Assembly: GCA_016930955.1 (NCBI GenBank)
Contig: JAFGFR010000324.1
Coordinates: forward strand, 1 to 13,737
DNA length: 13,737 nucleotides
Direction: 5' to 3'
Source: Victivallales bacterium
GTDB taxonomy: Bacteria > Verrucomicrobiota > Lentisphaeria > Victivallales > JAADHT01
Made by a program: the position numbers and the translations under genes. Shown piece by piece: positions 1 to 6,776 of this stretch; the first letter of the stretch is position 1, and each line of letters starts with the position of its first letter. The notes below the pieces were generated by a model, which saw only the letters and a program-made list of their open reading frames with translations, searched no databases and had not been told where the DNA came from.

Positions 1-9
1 GATTAATTT

Positions 10-41
10 TTGTCAATTAATAAAGATATACCAATTGACAA
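10..41. repeat. AT-rich inverted repeat
   Basis: A perfect 9-bp inverted repeat, TTGTCAATT at 10-18 and AATTGACAA at 33-41, is separated by 14 bases. It lies 3 bases beyond the stop of the doubtful minus-strand ORF at 44-232. Neither side carries a clear T-tract, so it is not a convincing intrinsic terminator. The surroundings are much richer in A+T than the rest of the window, so chance is a real alternative. Confidence 0.35.
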
Positions 42-43
42 TG

Positions 44-232
44 TTAATCAACTACATGAAGTTGCACTTCGCTCTTGAATGTAGCTTCTCGTTCATTCCT
101 AATCGCGTTTTTTAGGCCAGTTTCCGTGATTTGAGCTTTTTGCTGCAGATTTTTCAGAATGCCTGAATTGTCCTTGTTGTCACTGTCGACCTTTAGGGCA
201 AGTAACTTAGCAGATTGTTTCCCCAAATGCAA
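44..232 (-). CDS. doubtful small ORF or 3' gene remnant
   Basis: This is an open frame of 62 codons whose only available start is a TTG at 230-232; it has no internal ATG. The frame stays open upstream to about position 262, where a stop falls inside the left arm of the repeat at 255-369. The product is Lys- and Asn-rich, hydrophilic and probably helical (for example ILKNLQQKAQITE), with no family I recognise. Its base composition is AT-rich, unlike all other genes here. It may be the tail of an older gene cut by the repeat, a genuine small protein, or chance. Evidence for translation is weak, with no clear Shine-Dalgarno before the TTG. Confidence 0.2.
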   Translation of the reverse strand: MHLGKQSAKLLALKVDSDNKDNSGILKNLQQKAQITETGLKNAIRNEREATFKSEVQLHVVD

Positions 233-254
233 TAGCCTTAATTTGCTTTTATTG

Positions 255-369
255 GGGCCAATTTAAAAACTTGAGTTGTGCGGGCCCCGGCTTCGCCGCG
301 GCGGGCACGGTTCATGTCCCCTCCGCACCCGCACCCGTTCACGTTCCCGGGTAGTTTTGAAATTGGCTC
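255..369. repeat. palindromic repeat element, complete copy
   Basis: The left arm, GGGCCAATTTAAAAACT at 255-271, pairs imperfectly with the right arm, AGTTTTGAAATTGGCTC at 353-369. Between them lies a GC-rich stretch holding short palindromes (around CGGGCCCCGG and CCGCGGCGGG) that does not match the core of the other copies. Both inverted ends are therefore kept while the interior differs. No gene is visible in 233-577; the interval holds this element, the partial copy at 428 and nothing else I can identify. Confidence 0.7.
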
Positions 370-427
370 AGGTGCATGATTTTCCGAATGCGGCATTGAA
401 GTTGGCTTTGTTGCGCTGTAGTGTGTA

Positions 428-466
428 GAGCCGATTTCAAAACTCTGTGTGAACCGCGTTGGTGTC
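428..466 (+). repeat. repeat element, partial copy (left arm and start of core)
   Basis: It begins GAGCCGATTTCAAAACTC and continues into GTGAACCGCGTTGG, matching the copy at 13641 in 32 of 36 bases by hand count. It then diverges, and no right arm is seen before the gene at 578. The repeat frame reads EPISKLCVNRVG and is open here too, but a TAG at 419-421 lies just upstream, so it is not obviously translated. Confidence 0.75.
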
Positions 467-577
467 GAGGCTGAGACGCCCGGAGATTGTCCGGCATTGA
501 CCTCGAACTTATTGGTTGCTGTTTGACGTGGAGACTACGGCAGTTGATGTCAATCTTAATTTTCGGGGATATAACAC

Positions 578-1012
578 ATGGACGGTAGGATCACAGTCAG
601 GAGCGGAATCAGGATTGCTGTCAGGCACCCCAATGCCGGAGAGCTGATACTGGCCAAAACCCTTGCAGGGATGCTGAACAAGCAGGAGTGGCTGAACGAT
701 GAGTTCAAGCTGAAGTTCTGCATAAGGTTTATAGACAACCTTATGGACGGGAGCATCGAGCGCTCGGCCGACCCTAAAATCATGGGGAAGCTGGAGAAAC
801 GCTCGTTCACTGACGGGATAAGGCTTCTCAGGAAACGTCCCGACGATGGGATCAACTATATGATTGCGATGGTGATGAAGGAGCTGCGTCTGAGGCAAGG
901 TTTTGACGAGAGGAGGCAGTTTGTTTTCTACGAGGAGCTTCTGGCCAACTTTTTCCCCTCTCATACGGTTTCGGACTTCATCGGTGACGGCGGGGTACCC
1001 GAGAACCAATAA
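578..1012 (+). CDS. hypothetical protein, 144 aa
   Basis: I do not recognise a family. The product is soluble, basic and probably mostly helical, with no signal peptide or membrane segment. The middle (residues 25-60) is Leu/Lys/Asp-rich and amphipathic, the region around 76-112 is rich in Arg and Lys, and the tail (115-135) is aromatic (FVFYEELLANFFPSH). Codon use (AGG, ATA, CTG) resembles neighbouring genes, which favours this frame over the overlapping antisense frame at 509-1054. The ATG follows a weak purine run (CGGGGA about 10 bases upstream) rather than a strong Shine-Dalgarno. It converges on the histidine-kinase-like gene with only 16 bases between stops. It is downstream of two repeat copies, so its promoter is unclear. 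Confidence 0.6.
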   Translation: MDGRITVRSGIRIAVRHPNAGELILAKTLAGMLNKQEWLNDEFKLKFCIRFIDNLMDGSIERSADPKIMGKLEKRSFTDGIRLLRKRPDDGINYMIAMVMKELRLRQGFDERRQFVFYEELLANFFPSHTVSDFIGDGGVPENQ

Positions 1013-1028
1013 CCGGCATGGGGTTATG

Positions 1029-2531
1029 TCATTCTTTCCCGGGCTTTTCCGCAATGTCGAGTGTGGGCAATCCCAGTCTGATGACGGTTCCGGAGCCTGC
1101 CACGCTTTCCACCTTGAAGAAGCCGCGGTACTTTGCGATCTTGTTTCTGCAGAACATCAGCTCGCGCAGCTCTTGAGCGGCGGGCGACTTCCCACGGGAT
1201 TTAGCGGGGTCGTCCGTGAACATCACACCGTAGCCGTTGTCCCTGAGCTCGAGGCAGACATAGTTATTGTCACCTTCCTGGCCGACATCCGCCGCGCTGC
1301 TGTCGTGACACGACACCTTTATCACTGCAGGCTGTCTCTTGGTTTTGTTTACAGAGTTGATCATTGACTTGATCAGAGACAGCATCACCTGCCTCAGCAG
1401 AGCGGCATCGGCGAGGATGTTCGACTGGGAGTTTATTTTCTTTTCAAGCTGGATACCGTTGTTTGCCAATGGGGTTTCGGACATTTTCAGCGCATCCTCG
1501 ACAATCATGCCCACTGGTACGACATCCTCTGTCCCGAGCTCCCCGATGAATTGCTGCTGCAATGTTATCGTCTCAATTATGCTCTGGAACTTGGAGCATA
1601 TCTCCTTGAATTCTGAGGCGAGGTCCGCGAGCATGTGGGAAAGTTTTGAAGCGACCTCAAATGCTGTGTCCAGATACTCTTTCGCGGCCCTGGAGTCCAG
1701 GCTGCCGCTGTCAAGAAGCTTCTGCTGACCCACTATCACCTCATCCTTGAGGAAATTAGCCAAAGCCTGTAGGGATTTGAGGTCGCCTATCCTGTCCATC
1801 GCGATCTTTATCACGAGTATCCCGTTGCCGATGTTATGGATTATACCTGTTGAAATCTGCAGCATCCCCTCCTCGTGGGCCCGGTCAATCTCCTCGTGCA
1901 GCATTGTTTGGGCCATATGGAAATTTATCAGCCCGTATCCCGCCCTGATCACACGGAAGACCGACTCGAAACGTCTCTTGTCCTCCATGCTGTACTGCTG
2001 TGCCCTCTGGCTCTGAAGAAGTATCAGCGCTGACTCGTTGCCCCCCACGTCGAAGACCCCGGCGAGGGCTGAATTGTACTTGCAGGCATACTCCTCCGGG
2101 AAACACTGTGAAAGGGCGTTGAAATGTATGACCTGCGGCTCCTTGCTCCAGAAGAAATGCCTGCGGATTTGTGAATTGAAGGGGGTCTTGTTCTCTGAAG
2201 AGGAGCACCCCAGCGGACCGTTGCCGCTGCTCACGGTTATCGTGAATATGTCGTTCCCCTCATCATTCATGCACCTGGACACGAGAACCACATCCTCATG
2301 CGGGATGTCAGAGCCTATCGCCTCTATCGCGTAAGATGTCCAGTCCTCCAGACTCGAGCTCAAATCAGGATTGTCAATAAGTCGGTTAAGTCGCCCCAGG
2401 GCATCAAGGAGATGCGATGGATAAGGAGCAATAGCCTTCTCCAGCGCTGCACGGCGGAGCTTCCCCATCACCAGCAAGACCAGCAAGGCGATGTTGGCCA
2501 GAACAAGAAGGGCTACAGCAAAAGCAGTCAT
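1029..2531 (-). CDS. membrane-anchored sensor histidine kinase-like protein with degenerate ATPase domain
   Basis: The 500-aa product has one N-terminal transmembrane helix (residues 4-22), a GAF-like region (about 55-205), a phospho-acceptor-type helix with GIIHNIGNGILVI (His232), and a C-terminal HATPase-like domain (about 340-488). The H-box resembles kinases with a GVLHNxGN motif. In the ATPase, the G1 motif DNGYG (431-435) and a final GSGTVIRLGLP (479-489) are present. The N-box segment QVMLSLIKSMINS (381-393) has Ser where both canonical Asn residues belong, and the glycine-rich lid between G1 and the last strand is replaced by an unrelated segment. It may be a pseudokinase or a divergent kinase. 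No response regulator is adjacent. AAGGAG lies 14 bases before the ATG, and a five-codon ORF overlaps the start. The gene follows the AraC gene on the same strand after 134 bases. Confidence 0.8.
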   Translation of the reverse strand: MTAFAVALLVLANIALLVLLVMGKLRRAALEKAIAPYPSHLLDALGRLNRLIDNPDLSSSLEDWTSYAIEAIGSDIPHEDVVLVSRCMNDEGNDIFTITVSSGNGPLGCSSSENKTPFNSQIRRHFFWSKEPQVIHFNALSQCFPEEYACKYNSALAGVFDVGGNESALILLQSQRAQQYSMEDKRRFESVFRVIRAGYGLINFHMAQTMLHEEIDRAHEEGMLQISTGIIHNIGNGILVIKIAMDRIGDLKSLQALANFLKDEVIVGQQKLLDSGSLDSRAAKEYLDTAFEVASKLSHMLADLASEFKEICSKFQSIIETITLQQQFIGELGTEDVVPVGMIVEDALKMSETPLANNGIQLEKKINSQSNILADAALLRQVMLSLIKSMINSVNKTKRQPAVIKVSCHDSSAADVGQEGDNNYVCLELRDNGYGVMFTDDPAKSRGKSPAAQELRELMFCRNKIAKYRGFFKVESVAGSGTVIRLGLPTLDIAEKPGKE

Positions 2532-2665
2532 AATCTTCCCATGGACTCCTTAAATCCGTCGAACTGATCACGAGATATTGTCAAACTTAATATTCAAAAC
2601 GCCCTTTTCAATGCGAATCAAGCAAATTCCGTCAAATCAAGACATCTTCATGTCGGGCCTCCCGC

Positions 2666-3493
2666 CTATCTGTAGCGGTTCTGCTCGCGGTATTCGCTGG
2701 CTGTAGAGCCTGTGTCCTCGCGGAACCGTCTGGAGAAATACAGTGGATCCCGGAACCCCAGCATGTCGGCTATACGGCCTATGGAGTAATCCGTCTCGAC
2801 CAGCAGGCGGCATGCCTCCATCAGCCTCAGACGCATCACATATTTGCCGGGAGGGAGATCATAGATTCCCCTCCAATGTTTTCTCAACGTTGATGCAGAT
2901 ATCCCGTTCTCCCTCGCAAGACTGTCGAAATCATGATTTTCAAGGAACCTGCCGCTGACCAGAGAGCACACTCTCCTGACCACTGCCTCCTTATCCGAGA
3001 GAGGCGGGGAAGACTCGCCCAGCAAGCTCTCGACTATCATGCCTTCGCACATGATGTCCAGTCTGTCAACAGACACATTCCCGCCATCGCCACTCAAATA
3101 GCCCAGAAGCTCACGAAACTTCTTACGCAGAAGCCCCCCTGCGCCGACATACCATATCGGCTGCTCAGGCTTATATATCCCCCCAGACTCGAACAAATCT
3201 CTCTGCGACGCGTCGTATATCAAGAAGAGTTCCTCCCATGTGTCCCCGTCGCTCGGGCCGTAGCTGTACTCTATCCCAGGCCATTGAGTTATTACACACG
3301 GCGACTCCACGGCCCACTCCCGACCGCCGAAGCCGTAACTGCCGTGGCCACTCAATATGAACGAGAAGTTGCAACTCATGAACGCATGTGACACTCGATC
3401 CCGCTTCTGCGGGACGTATCCGATAGTGCCGATGCGTAACCGGGTACCGAAACGGCGCGGCAGATGCGCCACATGTCTGACAAAATTATCCAT
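2666..3493 (-). CDS. AraC-family transcriptional regulator
   Basis: A 275-aa DNA-binding regulator. Residues about 15-110 form a cupin-like ligand-binding half (SHAFMSCNFSFILSGHGSY, then CVITQWPGIEY). Residues about 175-272 form the paired helix-turn-helix domain: first HTH at 188-208 (DFDSLARENGISASTLRKHW) and second at 236-258 (SIGRIADMLGFRDPLYFSRR), closing with the typical GSTASEYRE. It is transcribed divergently from the Gfo/Idh/MocA gene, the usual arrangement for local activators of sugar genes, so it probably senses a sugar and controls that unit and possibly itself. The ATG at 3493 lies after an A/T run with no recognisable Shine-Dalgarno; the promoter upstream is good. The family call is firm; the ligand is unknown. 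Confidence 0.92.
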   Translation of the reverse strand: MDNFVRHVAHLPRRFGTRLRIGTIGYVPQKRDRVSHAFMSCNFSFILSGHGSYGFGGREWAVESPCVITQWPGIEYSYGPSDGDTWEELFLIYDASQRDLFESGGIYKPEQPIWYVGAGGLLRKKFRELLGYLSGDGGNVSVDRLDIMCEGMIVESLLGESSPPLSDKEAVVRRVCSLVSGRFLENHDFDSLARENGISASTLRKHWRGIYDLPPGKYVMRLRLMEACRLLVETDYSIGRIADMLGFRDPLYFSRRFREDTGSTASEYREQNRYR

Positions 3494-3527
3494 ATAAAAA
3501 ATTTTTTTTTATATTGAAATGCGAGAG

Positions 3528-3556
3528 AAAATACCATAGACTAACAAAATTGTCAA
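3528..3556 (-). promoter_or_regulatory. sigma-70-type promoter of the AraC gene
   Basis: Read on the minus strand, a perfect -35 hexamer TTGACA (3556-3551) is followed after 17 bases by TATTTT (3533-3528), four of six matches to TATAAT. The predicted transcript would start near 3520, giving a leader of about 27 bases to the ATG at 3493. Consensus -35, ideal spacing and location make this the best promoter in the window. Confidence 0.6.
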
Positions 3557-3573
3557 TGTTAAAAAAGTGAAAG

Positions 3574-3610
3574 TCGGTATACGAGGACGGCGACGGGATC
3601 GGATTACGAG
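3574..3610. promoter_or_regulatory. candidate AraC-type operator: direct repeat
   Basis: Two direct copies, TCGGTATACGAG (3574-3585) and TCGGATTACGAG (3599-3610), match at 10 of 12 positions with starts 25 bp apart. They sit in the divergent spacer, upstream of the regulator's own -35 box by about 18 bp and well upstream of the oxidoreductase gene. AraC-family proteins typically bind direct repeats, often about two helical turns apart, so this is a plausible binding site for the adjacent regulator. The spacing is slightly longer than the classical 21 bp, and the assignment is inference. Confidence 0.4.
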
Positions 3611-3675
3611 TAAAACCAGCGCAAATCGTTAACCATTCTTGTTGCCGCTATCGTCCACCGAAAGAATAATGAAGG

Positions 3676-3784
3676 GAGCCAATTTCAATACTTTGCGTGA
3701 ACCGCATTGGGATCGCAGGATCGGCAGACGGTTCGGCATGCCATTTTGCATGCTGGGTCACGGGTGGTTTTGAAATTTAAGCTC
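3676..3784 (+). repeat. palindromic repeat element, complete copy
   Basis: It starts GAGCCAATTTCAATACT and ends GGTTTTGAAATTTAAGCTC, an imperfect inverted pair. The first 57 bases match the copy at 13641 in 48 positions by hand count, including GTGAACCGCATTGG and GGCAGACGGT; the second half is shorter than in the 11078 copy. The repeat frame (EPISILCVNRIG...GGFEI, then TAA) is open from arm to arm but has a TGA just upstream at 3670-3672. The right arm abuts the promoter region of the oxidoreductase gene. The rest of the 325-bp spacer 3494-3818 holds the promoter and operator listed separately. Confidence 0.8.
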
Positions 3785-3798
3785 TTGATTTTTAATCT
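3770..3798 (+). promoter_or_regulatory. possible promoter of the oxidoreductase gene, -35 inside repeat arm
   Basis: TTGAAA (3770-3775) is followed after 17 bases by TAATCT (3793-3798). The -35 matches TTGACA at five of six positions and lies within the right arm of the repeat; the -10 is weak. A start near 3805 would leave only a few bases before the Shine-Dalgarno GGAGG at 3808-3812, which is tight. An activator-dependent promoter with a poor -10 would be consistent with AraC control, but the call is tentative. Confidence 0.25.
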
Positions 3799-3818
3799 TA
3801 TCTACACGGAGGACATGG

Positions 3819-4916
3819 ATGTCGAGGAGAATGAAAGTTGGGGTCATAGGGTGCGGGAACATAAGCGGGGCTTATTTCAAGGCCATCAGGACCTTCGGGA
3901 ACATTCAGATAACGGCCTGCGCCGACCTGAACATGGACGCGGCAAAGGCGAAGGCATCTGAATTCGATGTCAAACCCCTCAGTGTCGACCAGATGCTCTC
4001 TGACAATTCGATTGACATCATCCTCAACCTCACCACTCCGCAGGCACATGCGGAGATAAACCTCAGGGCTCTTGATGCCGGTAAGCATGTGCATTGCGAG
4101 AAGCCATTCGCGACCGAGCTTAAGGCTGGGAAGAAAGTCCTTGAGACGGCTAAGGGGAAGAAACTCTACACCGGCTGCGCCCCTGACACCTTTCTAGGCG
4201 GAGGGAACCAGACCTGCAGAAAACTCATTGACGACAACTGGGTCGGCCGGCCGGTTGCGGGGACAGCCTTCATGCTCTGCCCTGGACACGAGTCATGGCA
4301 TCCCAATCCTGGATTCTACTATCTCGAGGGAGGCGGTCCGCTTTTTGACATGGGGCCATACTACATCACGGCGCTGGTGAACATGCTCGGCCCGGTCAAG
4401 AGGGTCTGCGCCTCCGCAGGAAGGGCGCATGACTCCAGAATTGCCACAGCCGAGGCTACCAGAGGGACTGTGCTCCCTGTTGAGGTATCCACCCATCTGG
4501 CCGGGATTCTTGATTTCCACTGCGGCGCGATTGTCACAGTCGTGATGAGCTTCGATGTTCAAAAGCATACCCACAGCAATATTGAGATATACGGTACATC
4601 CGGCAGCCTTGTCGTGCCCGACCCGAACTCATTCTCGGGCCCTGTCATGGTCAGCACGAACCGCAGAGACTGGACCGAGTCCTCTCTGTCGCACATCTAC
4701 ACCGACAACATGAGGGGCATAGGAGTGTCCGACATGGCCGATGCGATCATGAGGCGCAGGCCGAACAGATGCTCAGGGGAACTCGCATACCATGTGCTCG
4801 AGGTCATGCATGCATTCGGGAAGTCGTCACAATCAAACAGGCATGTGCTAATCGAGAGCACTTGCACTCGACCTGAGGCGCTGCCCGTCGGCCTCTCGGA
4901 AGGGAAAATAGCATGA
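3819..4916 (+). CDS. Gfo/Idh/MocA family NAD(P)-dependent oxidoreductase
   Basis: The 365-aa product has an N-terminal Rossmann fold (MKVGVIGCGNISGAYFKAI, residues 5-23; nucleotide-binding G8, G11 and G13), then the family motif CEKPFA (93-98, with the catalytic-region Lys95) and a C-terminal alpha/beta domain with GGGPLFDMGPYYITAL (171-186). Such enzymes oxidise or epimerise sugars, inositols or amino sugars using bound nicotinamide cofactor; the substrate cannot be told from sequence. The ATG is preceded by GGAGG (3808-3812) at 6-base spacing; a second in-frame ATG at 3831 has a purine run too close to use. It is the first gene of a likely two-gene unit with the ThuA-like gene 54 bases downstream, and faces the AraC regulator. 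No export signal is present. Confidence 0.93.
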   Translation: MSRRMKVGVIGCGNISGAYFKAIRTFGNIQITACADLNMDAAKAKASEFDVKPLSVDQMLSDNSIDIILNLTTPQAHAEINLRALDAGKHVHCEKPFATELKAGKKVLETAKGKKLYTGCAPDTFLGGGNQTCRKLIDDNWVGRPVAGTAFMLCPGHESWHPNPGFYYLEGGGPLFDMGPYYITALVNMLGPVKRVCASAGRAHDSRIATAEATRGTVLPVEVSTHLAGILDFHCGAIVTVVMSFDVQKHTHSNIEIYGTSGSLVVPDPNSFSGPVMVSTNRRDWTESSLSHIYTDNMRGIGVSDMADAIMRRRPNRCSGELAYHVLEVMHAFGKSSQSNRHVLIESTCTRPEALPVGLSEGKIA

Positions 4917-4933
4917 GTGAATTTCAAGACAAC

Positions 4934-4950
4934 GAGCCAGTTTCAAAACT
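4934..4950 (+). repeat. repeat element, single arm
   Basis: GAGCCAGTTTCAAAACT matches the left arm with one difference and no core or partner arm. It lies in the 54-base gap between the oxidoreductase stop (4914-4916) and the ThuA-like start (4971). As a lone arm it cannot form the hairpin, so it should not block transcription into the downstream gene. Confidence 0.65.
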
Positions 4951-4970
4951 CGAAATATAGGAGACTAAGG

Positions 4971-5621
4971 ATGAAAAAGGCGCTTGTGACATGGGGCGGG
5001 TGGAGTGGGCATGAGCCCGAGGCTTGTGCGGATGTCGCAGCTTCCATACTCAAGAACGAGGGCTTCGAGGTGACATTGGTGAACACCATGGACTGCTACG
5101 CCGATCAGGCCGAGATCAATTCGTTCGACCTCATAGTTCCGTGCTGGACGATGGCGGAGATGACCAAGGAGCAGTCCGCAGGTCTCCTCGGTGCCGTCAG
5201 ACAAGGGGTCGGCATCGCAGGCTGGCATGGCGGTATGGGCGACTCGTTCAGATTAAACACCGAATACCAGTGGATGGTTGGCGGCCAGTGGGTCGCGCAC
5301 CCTGGAAACATCATCGAGTACACCGTGAATATCACTTCCAAAGACGACCCCATAGTCGCGGGCATAAAAGACTTTAAAATGAAATCCGAGATGTATTACA
5401 TGCACACCGACCCCGGGAATACTGTCCTGGCCACAACCACCTTCAGCGGGGCCGAAGGCGATTGCCCCTGGATTGCAGGTACGGTAATGCCGGTAGTATG
5501 GAAAAGGATGTTCGGCACGGGAAAGGTCTTCTATTCCTCGCTGGGGCATGTCGCCGCCGACTTCGGTGTCCCCGAAGTAAAGGAAATCCTCAGAAGAGGA
5601 ATGATCTGGGCGTCAAGATAA
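4971..5621 (+). CDS. ThuA-like domain protein
   Basis: A 216-aa protein of the ThuA (trehalose-utilisation-like) family, which has a class I glutamine amidotransferase-like flavodoxin fold. Supporting segments are the first strand and loop KKALVTWGGWSGHEPE (2-17), FDLIVPCWTMAEMTKEQ (52-68), the GIAGWHGGMGDSFR turn (81-94), YYMHTDPGNTVLA (142-154) and MPVVWKRMFGTGKVFYSSLG (173-192). The biochemical role of the family is unsettled; members often sit beside Gfo/Idh/MocA enzymes, as here. The ATG at 4971 is chosen because GGAG lies 7 bases before it (4960-4963); the longer frame from 4917 would run through the repeat arm and lacks a ribosome site. The gene ends 50 bases before the hairpin repeat at 5672. 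Confidence 0.9.
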   Translation: MKKALVTWGGWSGHEPEACADVAASILKNEGFEVTLVNTMDCYADQAEINSFDLIVPCWTMAEMTKEQSAGLLGAVRQGVGIAGWHGGMGDSFRLNTEYQWMVGGQWVAHPGNIIEYTVNITSKDDPIVAGIKDFKMKSEMYYMHTDPGNTVLATTTFSGAEGDCPWIAGTVMPVVWKRMFGTGKVFYSSLGHVAADFGVPEVKEILRRGMIWASR

Positions 5622-5671
5622 ATAAGGATAGATCCACGGCACACTGCGGCAACTGTTTTATTTAGGTTCAG

Positions 5672-5721
5672 GAGCCAATTTCAAAACTATCCGTGGCCGC
5701 GCGGAGTTTTGAAACTGGCTC
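5672..5721. repeat. minimal palindromic repeat copy; probable bidirectional terminator
   Basis: Arms of 17 bp (5672-5688 and 5705-5721) are complementary at 16 positions, with one A/C mismatch, around a 16-base loop that itself holds CCG...CGG. This is the shortest complete copy and lacks the core. It sits between the convergent ThuA-like gene and the epimerase gene and touches the epimerase stop codon (5722-5724). A stem this long would form in both transcripts. There is no clean T-tract, so termination is inferred from position and stem strength. Confidence 0.75.
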
Positions 5722-6759
5722 TCAGGCATTGGCGGCGATCTCGCTGAAGATGGTGTCGAGGGGTACCGAGATATCCCATCCGGGGAAGTCGGCGCGAAGT
5801 TTCGAGAGGTCGGATATGTAGCAGATGTGGTCGCCGGCACGGTTCTGCTCGACATATTCGTGGTCCATTTTTTTGTTTGTGGCATCCTCGGCCATCCTGA
5901 TTGCCTCGAGCATGGAGATGCTGTTTCCTCTTCCTCCGCCAAGGTTGTAGACCGCGCCGCAGGAGGGATTCTCATAAAATGCCTCGAAGACCCGGCAGAC
6001 ATCCAGGGAGTGGATATTGTCGCGGACCTGCTTGCCCTTATAGCCGAAAATCTTGTAGTGTCTGCCCTGGCTGGCACACTTGATCAGGTACGCGAGGAAT
6101 CCGTGCAGCTCTGCGGCGGAATGTGCCGGCCCCGTGAGGCAGCCCCCCCTGAAACAAACAGTCTTCATGCCGAAGTATCTGCCATATTCCTGGACCATGA
6201 TGTCTGCGGCGACCTTGCTGGCGCCGAACAGGCTGTGCTTCGACTGGTCTATCCGCATATTTTCCGATATACCGTCACGCATGCCGGGGTCGGCGTAGTC
6301 CCAGCGGGTATCGAGCTCGACAAGTTCCAATTCATTCGGGGCATCCCCGTAAACTTTGTTGGTGCTCATGAAACAGAATGTGGCCTCCGGGCAATGTCTG
6401 CGCACCGCCTCGAGGAGGTTAAGTGTGCCTGCCGCATTGACGTCAAAGTCATCGAATGGGATGGATGCCGCAAGGTCATGGCTGGGCTGCGCGGCACAAT
6501 GGATGATGAATTCAGGCCTTAGCGACTCAGTCAGGTCCAGCACTTTTTGTCTTTCGCGGATGTCCAGGTCGTGGTGCCGGAAGTTGGTGGCTTTTGCGGA
6601 TATCCGCCTCAAGTTCCATGTGGTGTCGCCGTCCTCGCCGAAAAAGGCACGCCGCATATTGTTGTCCACGCCGTGGACTTCCCAGCCACGCGAGTCGAAA
6701 TAGAGCACGCTCTCCGAACCGATCAACCCGCTGCTGCCTGTGACAATCAGTCTCCTCAC
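5722..6759 (-). CDS. NAD-dependent sugar-nucleotide epimerase, CDP-paratose 2-epimerase-like
   Basis: A 345-aa extended short-chain dehydrogenase/reductase. The N-terminus RRLIVTGSSGLIG carries the NAD motif (G8, G11, G14) with an acidic Asp32 after the second strand. Further features are the active-site Ser132/Thr133 (MSTNKVYGD), SLFGASKVAAD (176-186, Lys182), and RGGCLTGP plus FGYKGKQVRDNIHS (238-251), which are hallmarks of the CDP-paratose/tyvelose-epimerase branch. The residue normally Tyr in the YxxxK motif is Phe178. It probably makes a nucleotide-activated sugar for surface glycans; the exact substrate is unknown. The start is a GTG at 6757-6759 with GGGA upstream. It is the last gene of the exbB-exbD operon, 17 bases after the exbD stop. 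Confidence 0.88.
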   Translation of the reverse strand: MRRLIVTGSSGLIGSESVLYFDSRGWEVHGVDNNMRRAFFGEDGDTTWNLRRISAKATNFRHHDLDIRERQKVLDLTESLRPEFIIHCAAQPSHDLAASIPFDDFDVNAAGTLNLLEAVRRHCPEATFCFMSTNKVYGDAPNELELVELDTRWDYADPGMRDGISENMRIDQSKHSLFGASKVAADIMVQEYGRYFGMKTVCFRGGCLTGPAHSAAELHGFLAYLIKCASQGRHYKIFGYKGKQVRDNIHSLDVCRVFEAFYENPSCGAVYNLGGGRGNSISMLEAIRMAEDATNKKMDHEYVEQNRAGDHICYISDLSKLRADFPGWDISVPLDTIFSEIAANA

Positions 6760-6776
6760 GATTCAATTCCCATCTT

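Noticed and set aside
509..1054. 181-codon minus-strand open frame over the hypothetical gene at 578
   Set aside because: It is antisense to a frame with neighbour-like codon use, overlaps the 3' end of the histidine-kinase-like gene, and has no recognisable motif or ribosome site.
2641..2654. Small hairpin GACAT-CTTC-ATGTC downstream of the AraC gene as terminator
   Set aside because: The stem is only 5 bp with no T-tract on the minus strand; too weak to call.
4917..4970. N-terminal extension of the ThuA-like protein from ATG 4917
   Set aside because: It has no Shine-Dalgarno, runs through the repeat arm, and the start at 4971 has GGAG well placed and begins at the first fold strand.
5827..6522. 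231-codon plus-strand open frame inside the epimerase gene
   Set aside because: The epimerase on the opposite strand has clear family motifs throughout; GC-rich codon use often leaves such antisense frames open.
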